In this document: positions 59,401 through 64,000 of the stretch, piece after piece | Numbering within the stretch: the first letter of the stretch is position 1 | Layout: every line of letters starts with the position of its first letter | Assembly (NCBI GenBank): GCA_973895155.1 | Contig: OZ316892.1 | Coordinates: 27,776,001 to 27,840,000, forward strand | DNA: 64,000 bases | Origin: Marsupella aquatica | Taxonomy: Eukaryota > Marchantiophyta | Direction: 5' to 3' | Translations under genes and position numbers: made by a program | The notes under the pieces: generated by a model | The model's database searches: none | Seen by the model: the letters and a program-made list of their open reading frames with translations, nothing else | What the model was told of the DNA's origin: nothing

Positions 59401-62400
59401 AGGTCCTCATCTGTTTCTCCAGCCCCAGCTTTCTTTGCAATAGGGCGGATTGCATCATAAATGGCAGTTAAATCATCTTTATTGAACAAATTTGGAACCT
59501 GCATCAACCGCAAGAATTAAGCGTGCAACGAATTTAGCACTCATTCTCTAAGCCAGGGAATGATCTAAAGCTAAGCAGAACTCCATCCACGGGAGACATT
59601 TTGCAAGAGAATTACTAGAATTTGGAAAATAGACAGGATGAATTGGCTTCAAAATATTTAGTCTCGTTCTTTAAGGTGATCTTGAAACATACCTCTCCTG
59701 AACTTAAAATGTTGTTGATATCTTCAAGAAAGTTCTCCTGGACTATTTGAGTGTCATCAAATAGAAAGACTGTGGGTACTTTATTTTCACCCAACCCTGC
59801 TTGCGTAAAAAGCAGCTTGAGATCATCGTGAAATTGTGGTGACAGGTAATTGTTGGTGATTTGAATTGAGAAAACCTGACCATCCACGAGTCATGTCATA
59901 AGTAATTTGCACTATATCATGACATTAGAAACAAATGCCAGAAACCATATCATAACTAAGGTATTTGATTGACATCATAAATAGCATTTAATATGAGACG
60001 GAGATACTATACACTTGACACTTGTTTTACAATTATATGAGAGGTAAAAGGAACCTTCATATCAGCCACAAAGGAAGCAAGCTTTGTAAGACTCTTTCGC
60101 CCACTTCCACCAACGCCAACAAGCAGCAGGTGACCTCTCGGTTGCAAGAGAACTCGGTGAATTCGACAAATATGCTCCATTGCATCTTTGAAGAGCACCT
60201 AAAGTGTTGAATGAGCCATTGTTGAGTTTCGAAATGAAAGGCTGTGGATGTGGTGATTCCTTTAAACTGTGTCATCGTACTTGAGCATTGTTTTCCATCA
60301 AAATGAGTCGTAAGAGGTCTTTTTCCTGGTGCTGTTAGTTTTTGGTTTAGCTAAGGAGCGATAACTTTGAATAGTGATTACGAGGACTTGGTTTGACGCT
60401 CTTAACAGTCCCACTACACCCAATTAGGACAAAGGTCACAGAGTCAATGAAATGATAAAGGACAGACGCTTACTAGATTCATGCCAAAAATACCCGGTTG
60501 ATTCTTGCACTCTTTGAGGCATTCCTCAAGGACCTCTTTCAGTTCCTTGAAACCTTCAATTTGTATATACTTTGCGTCGTCAATGCCTGGTTCCATGACC
60601 CTTGTGATTAATGGCCTTACAGTGTCCTTACCAAATACTGTTTTCCAGTCAGTATTGAAAACATCTTTGAGCTTCGTGTTAAGCAAATCCTGCAAGAGTT
60701 TGACAGTATCTTTTCAGATTTACATTGCATCGAACAAAAATTCTCCAAAAACTTCTTTAAGACATTAGATATCTACAATACCCAGTAAGAAAAACTGAGT
60801 AGTACAAAATTTTAATCTTAAACACAAAACCTGAAATGGGAACGCATGAATATTGAATATGAAACGAAAGTGGAAAATGGAAAAGTGAAAAATGAAATAA
60901 AGGAAATAAATGAAATAGTAGGAATTGAAATGAAATTGCTTTTTCTGTCCACGTTTCCCCTGGAATGGACGAAGGACAGGAGTGTGGGAAGAAGATTCTC
61001 TCAGGAAAAGGCGATGTTATGAAGCAGAATGGCCAATATTCAGGTTTTTTAGTTTTCTGGAGGATATCCTAAACTACTACTCACCCATAGCCAGTGCCGG
61101 TCAGCGGGGTCAAACATGCGATCACCATACACACGTAGGCACTCATGGCAGAATAGTTGGAGAATGGAATCTTTGGTGTGATACACATCTTTGCTACCAT
61201 TCAGAAGACCTTGAATCACCTGAGTCAACCAATTTGAGAAGTTCTGAAAAATCTTCGAATCAACGCAGTTTTGAATTCATAGTTATTTGGAAGGTGTCTA
61301 GGTAGAAATTGATAAAATGAATGAACACTCAATTGAGCTGCGGGACCACCCATGCGAATTGAATTACAAGAGCTGAAATCAAAGTGAGTGGAGAAAGTAT
61401 AAGATCAACCAAGAGTAGATTAAGATTTCTGATCTCTACTACATTTCCAGTGGACTGACCTGCCGAGTTCCGTTCTAATTGTGACACAAGCGAATGACTC
61501 ACGAGGATATTCTAAACTACTACTATTCTAAATAACTGTGCCGCCCAAGCCCTGTATGTTTTGAGTCCTCAATAATTTAAAATTCCTAGCGTTGAATGTC
61601 CAGCATTGTTCAATTTCATACACATGAACTGACCTTTGCAAGATCTCGCATGTTGAAGATGTAGTGACCTTTGCTTGGAGTTGGTAGTAGCTCAGTCATT
61701 ATGGTGGTGAAGACACTTATGCACGAGCCAATCAAATTTTCGCCCATCTGTTTCACCTCTACTTCAAAATCTGCCAGCTTGGCTAGAAGAATTGTGCCAA
61801 ATATCCTTCTCATTTGCTTGTCATTTGGAGTTGTGACATTAAGCTGCAAAATATGGAAAGAATTTCTCAGATTGTTTCAATGTTACTTATCAGCTCAATG
61901 CTTTGAGTACTTGAAATGGTCTATGTCGATGAATATTGGTTTGAGTTTGTGATGCACACCAGGGAGAAGCAAGCTTGAACTCGACAAGAGATCTTGCTTC
62001 GACCACCACCAGGAGGGGCCATGGCACAAAGGAGCTGGCAGTTCTTGATATGTCTTACTTCTTGTTTAGAACGATCATACCAAAATCCATTATCCATCCA
62101 AAGCTTCAGCAATTCCAATGGAGGCATAAAGCCAAACTGTGAGGCAATCCAATTGACTTGTCAAATTGTTTCTACTGGTTCACTTTCCACAAATGACTGC
62201 ATTGTGGAATTCAGTCACTACTCAAATACAACAGACAACAAGGCGATCATTTCAGCTTATCGGATCTGGCTACTAAAAGATCCATCCCAGCATCGTGAGA
62301 TGTTCTGAAGAGGCCAAATATTTTGATAATTCAAATAATTGGAAATGGTGTCCAGGATCACCTGACTTTTCTTCGGCATGTTGAGATCATCAAGAAAACA

Positions 62401-64000
62401 CACCAACTTCTTTCCTCCAGGAGGTGCAAAAACTCCTCTGGTTCGTTTTTCAAGTCTACCCTCGATGGTTTCCTACATTCACAAAATCATAACATCCTTA
62501 TCGAAACTCATCTACTGCAAAATCGATACAATTATAATAGACACTCTCGTCCTCGTTTTGCATTACCGCTATCTCTACCACCAAACCATAACTTTTTCAA
62601 AATTCGTACACGGTATTTTGCAAGCTCACATGAGATTAGGCTGCACTATACAATTACATGATGAGGCAAGATCTTTGAATGCCCAAGGTAGGACCAGTGA
62701 TGACATCAACTAGACGTATGGGGGAATATGCATGTAATACAGACATGTGATACACAGGTGATAATGATCAGACATACGAGACGAAGAAAGATTTGGGTAT
62801 GTTCTGGTCATTCCATGTACAAAGTCACAGCGGGGTTACAAATACGATGATGGAAGCTTGGTTAACACAACAGTCAAAGTCAGGATAAACACCTGTAGAC
62901 TGGGAGAGGAAGTTTGTGCAGAAAAGTTCATGACCATAGCAGCAAGCCCATCAGGTAGTGCACTGAGGACACTTCCAATGATCAGAGTCTTTCCAACTCC
63001 CACTCGGCCAACTACAAGACTGTGCTTGCCATGAACAACCAGTGTCTTGACCATAAAATTCACCCGCACCTGCATGATAATATGAGATCAGAATTTTCCG
63101 AAAGGACCTGTACCGTCAGTACAAAACAGCCAAGTATAATAATTACTCATCCAGGACATAACAATGTCCGAATAGCAGGACCTGAGAGTGAATCTCAAGT
63201 TTTGAAGCCTCACCTGATGACTCATGTCGTTGGCATTTAAGACTGTAAGCACATACCAATCACTTCATCACATTTAAAACAAAACCAATCAAAAGACTGG
63301 CAAGGAAGATGCCAGCAGAGGGAGTGGGTTTTGAACCGTATCAACAGTTGGCACTTGAATTTTGAAGAATGGAGTTCCTGGAGTGATTTTCCAGTTTGGG
63401 TTGAGCTTCTCTTCCCAAAGTGTCAAGACCTTTTTCTTCGGGTCTACCCAGTAGTCAAAGACGGTTCCTGTTGCCGGAAACCTGCAGGGAACACAATGAT
63501 ATGATTGAATGTTCTACGAAAAACAACGACACAAGCTTCTTGGGTCAAAGATCCTTGTTTGTTTTAGTAAGTCGTCATGTTTGCAATCCATGCTTCTGGC
63601 AGGTTCCACAGCTCCAATTTAAAGACGATTCTTACTGCTGGTACATTTGTTAAATAGTAACACAAGGGACAACTTGGCCAGAGGGAACGAAATGTCAAGA
63701 CTTACCTCGGATCAAAATCCCTAATGAACATATCAAACAAGGTTCTACCTTCTTCATCAACACTTGCTCCTATAGACCAAGTGAGACAAAAGAGGAACCA
63801 GGTCTCTATGAACATGATGTACTGCTCTCCTTCCGCTGGATTGATTCCATTCTCAGTAGTTATCAGTGCATCGATCAGTGTACAAAGAGTCACCACACTG
63901 TTCAAGACATCTATGGGAACCGTTTCTTTACATTTTGTCTGTCTACATTTTGTGGCAGGATCCACATATCTTTCCAACAGTCTGCGTAAAGTTGCAATCA
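47681..64000 (-). CDS. Axonemal dynein heavy chain, C-terminal half (5' part beyond the right edge)
   Basis: I could build 35 exons with consistent phases, about 2,180 codons without a stop: 64000-63706, 63481-63337, 63069-62893, 62472-62362, 62136-61960, 61843-61634, 61219-61085, 60689-60474, 60198-60055, 59875-59693, 59498-59272, 58891-58679, 58355-58133, 57658-57353, 57174-57070, 56854-56739, 56493-56388, 56084-55887, 55611-55438, 55127-55062, 54751-54617, 54122-53898, 53677-53543, 53375-53179, 52942-52828, 52651-52469, 52248-52108, 51909-51771, 51486-51365, 51039-50839, 50478-50287, 49879-49436, 49284-49052, 48645-48327, 47917-47681. The product is the motor of sperm flagella: AAA2/3 linker, AAA3, AAA4, coiled-coil stalk with microtubule-binding tip, AAA5, AAA6 and C-terminal domain. 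Land plants lack cytoplasmic dynein, and their sperm lack outer arms, so an inner-arm chain is expected. The subtype is not assigned. Donors at 63336, 60054, 58132, 57352 and 53542 are weak. Confidence 0.95.
50839..56084 (-). other. Dynein: AAA5 and AAA6 modules
   Basis: AAA5 spans 56084-55887 ([16 protein letters not shown]), 55611-55438 ([29 protein letters not shown]), 55127-55062 (AKKWIKNME) and 54751-54617. 54122-53898 ([18 protein letters not shown]) through 53543 lead to the long connecting helices, and 53375-52108 continue with FFLKGGVV and [13 protein letters not shown]6 follows in 51909-51365 ([24 protein letters not shown]) and 51039-50839 ([20 protein letters not shown]). Confidence 0.92.
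54231..54376 (+). mobile_element. Retroposed insertion (SINE or 5'-truncated LINE) in a dynein intron
   Basis: A GC-rich 146-bp block ends in CAAATAAAAAGGG and an A-rich tail, and is flanked by the 14-bp direct repeat AGTATGAAAGCCAC (54217-54230 and 54377-54390). Long target duplication plus A-tail is the signature of LINE-machinery retroposition. No clear pol III boxes are visible, so a 5'-truncated LINE end is as likely as a SINE. It is in the sense orientation of the plus strand, opposite to the dynein gene, within the intron between exons at 54617 and 54122. Confidence 0.88.
56388..58355 (-). other. Dynein: coiled-coil stalk and microtubule-binding domain
   Basis: 58355-58133 and the start of 57658-57353 form the outgoing helix (heptad-rich, ending near [16 protein letters not shown]). 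The second half of that exon and 57174-57070 hold the microtubule-binding tip ([33 protein letters not shown]). 56854-56739 and 56493-56388 form the returning helix ([20 protein letters not shown]). Both helices are present, so the stalk is complete. Confidence 0.93.
58679..61843 (-). other. Dynein: rest of AAA3 and AAA4 module
   Basis: Exons 61843-61634 ([21 protein letters not shown]), 61219-61085 ([21 protein letters not shown]), 60689-60474, 60198-60055 (AAA4 Walker A-type loop [20 protein letters not shown]), 59875-59693 ([20 protein letters not shown], the Walker B region), 59498-59272 ([26 protein letters not shown]) and 58891-58679 ([19 protein letters not shown]). The loop reads GVGGSGRKS where most dyneins have GVGGSG[KR]QS. 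Confidence 0.92.
60800..60960. repeat. Purine-rich low-complexity tract in a dynein intron
   Basis: GAAATGGGAA/GAAAGTGGAAAATGGAAAAGTG-type sequence of loosely repeating GAAATGA words, between exons at 61085 and 60689. Confidence 0.8.
61960..64000 (-). other. Dynein: AAA2-AAA3 linker and AAA3 module
   Basis: Five exons. The first (to the edge) has [12 protein letters not shown] and ends RDFDPR. The second has [13 protein letters not shown] and [13 protein letters not shown]. The third carries the AAA3 Walker A loop GRVGVGKT. The fourth has [10 protein letters not shown] and the Walker B-like [11 protein letters not shown]. The fifth has [21 protein letters not shown] and the sensor-like [11 protein letters not shown]. 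The intact GxxGxGKT and Asp pair suggest AAA3 binds and may hydrolyse nucleotide. Confidence 0.92.

Noticed and set aside
1-64000. CRISPR arrays, bacterial operons or phage systems
   Set aside because: Introns, plant gene families and eukaryotic transposons show this is nuclear plant DNA. None of the tandem arrays has the short repeat/unique spacer structure of CRISPR.

Overview
The window looks like nuclear DNA of a land plant with swimming sperm, most likely a bryophyte of liverwort type. The evidence is indirect. It carries plant-specific genes (a COBRA-like wall protein, a nuclear gene for plastid ribosomal protein L29, an F-box/kelch protein). It also carries plant-style Ty1-copia LTRs with an initiator-Met tRNA primer site, a plant-style Helitron, and the 3' half of an axonemal dynein heavy chain. 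Flowering plants and conifers have lost dynein heavy chains; lineages with flagellated sperm keep them. Genes are sparse and repeats abundant. The exact species is my inference and is not proven by the sequence.

Layout. 1-3.3 kb is one end of a DNA transposon: a transposase-like reading frame on the minus strand, and an end flanked by TTAA. 3.3-6.9 kb holds Ty1-copia remains (a broken RNase H fragment, an LTR with primer site). 7.4-8.4 kb is a non-autonomous Helitron. 8.7-12.1 kb holds the plastid uL29 gene (minus) and a relic of its 5' part. 12.6-17 kb is mostly repeats. 17.3-18.7 kb is a TRF4/PAPD5-type nucleotidyltransferase. 18.7-24.3 kb is intergenic, with tandem duplications and a solo LTR. 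24.4-25.5 kb is the mitochondrial bL27 gene. 27.8-29.3 kb is an F-box/kelch gene (minus). 29.3-37.5 kb is intergenic, with a 92-bp minisatellite. 37.5-39.9 kb is a COBRA-like gene. 41.6-43.0 kb is a tandem array. 45.0-46.0 kb is prefoldin subunit 6, preceded by a truncated duplicate of its own 5' end. 47.7-64.0 kb is the dynein heavy chain (minus), which I could resolve into 35 phase-consistent exons running off the right edge.

The genes do not form one pathway: two serve organellar translation, one RNA 3'-end metabolism, one protein turnover, one the cell wall, one tubulin/actin folding, one the sperm axoneme. The most notable link is that the plastid L29 and mitochondrial L27 genes, 12 kb apart and on opposite strands, share their 5' leader, presequence-coding first exon and intron sequence. 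This looks like presequence sharing by duplication. Several insertions can be dated relative to older duplications because the duplicate copy in the same window still has the empty site.
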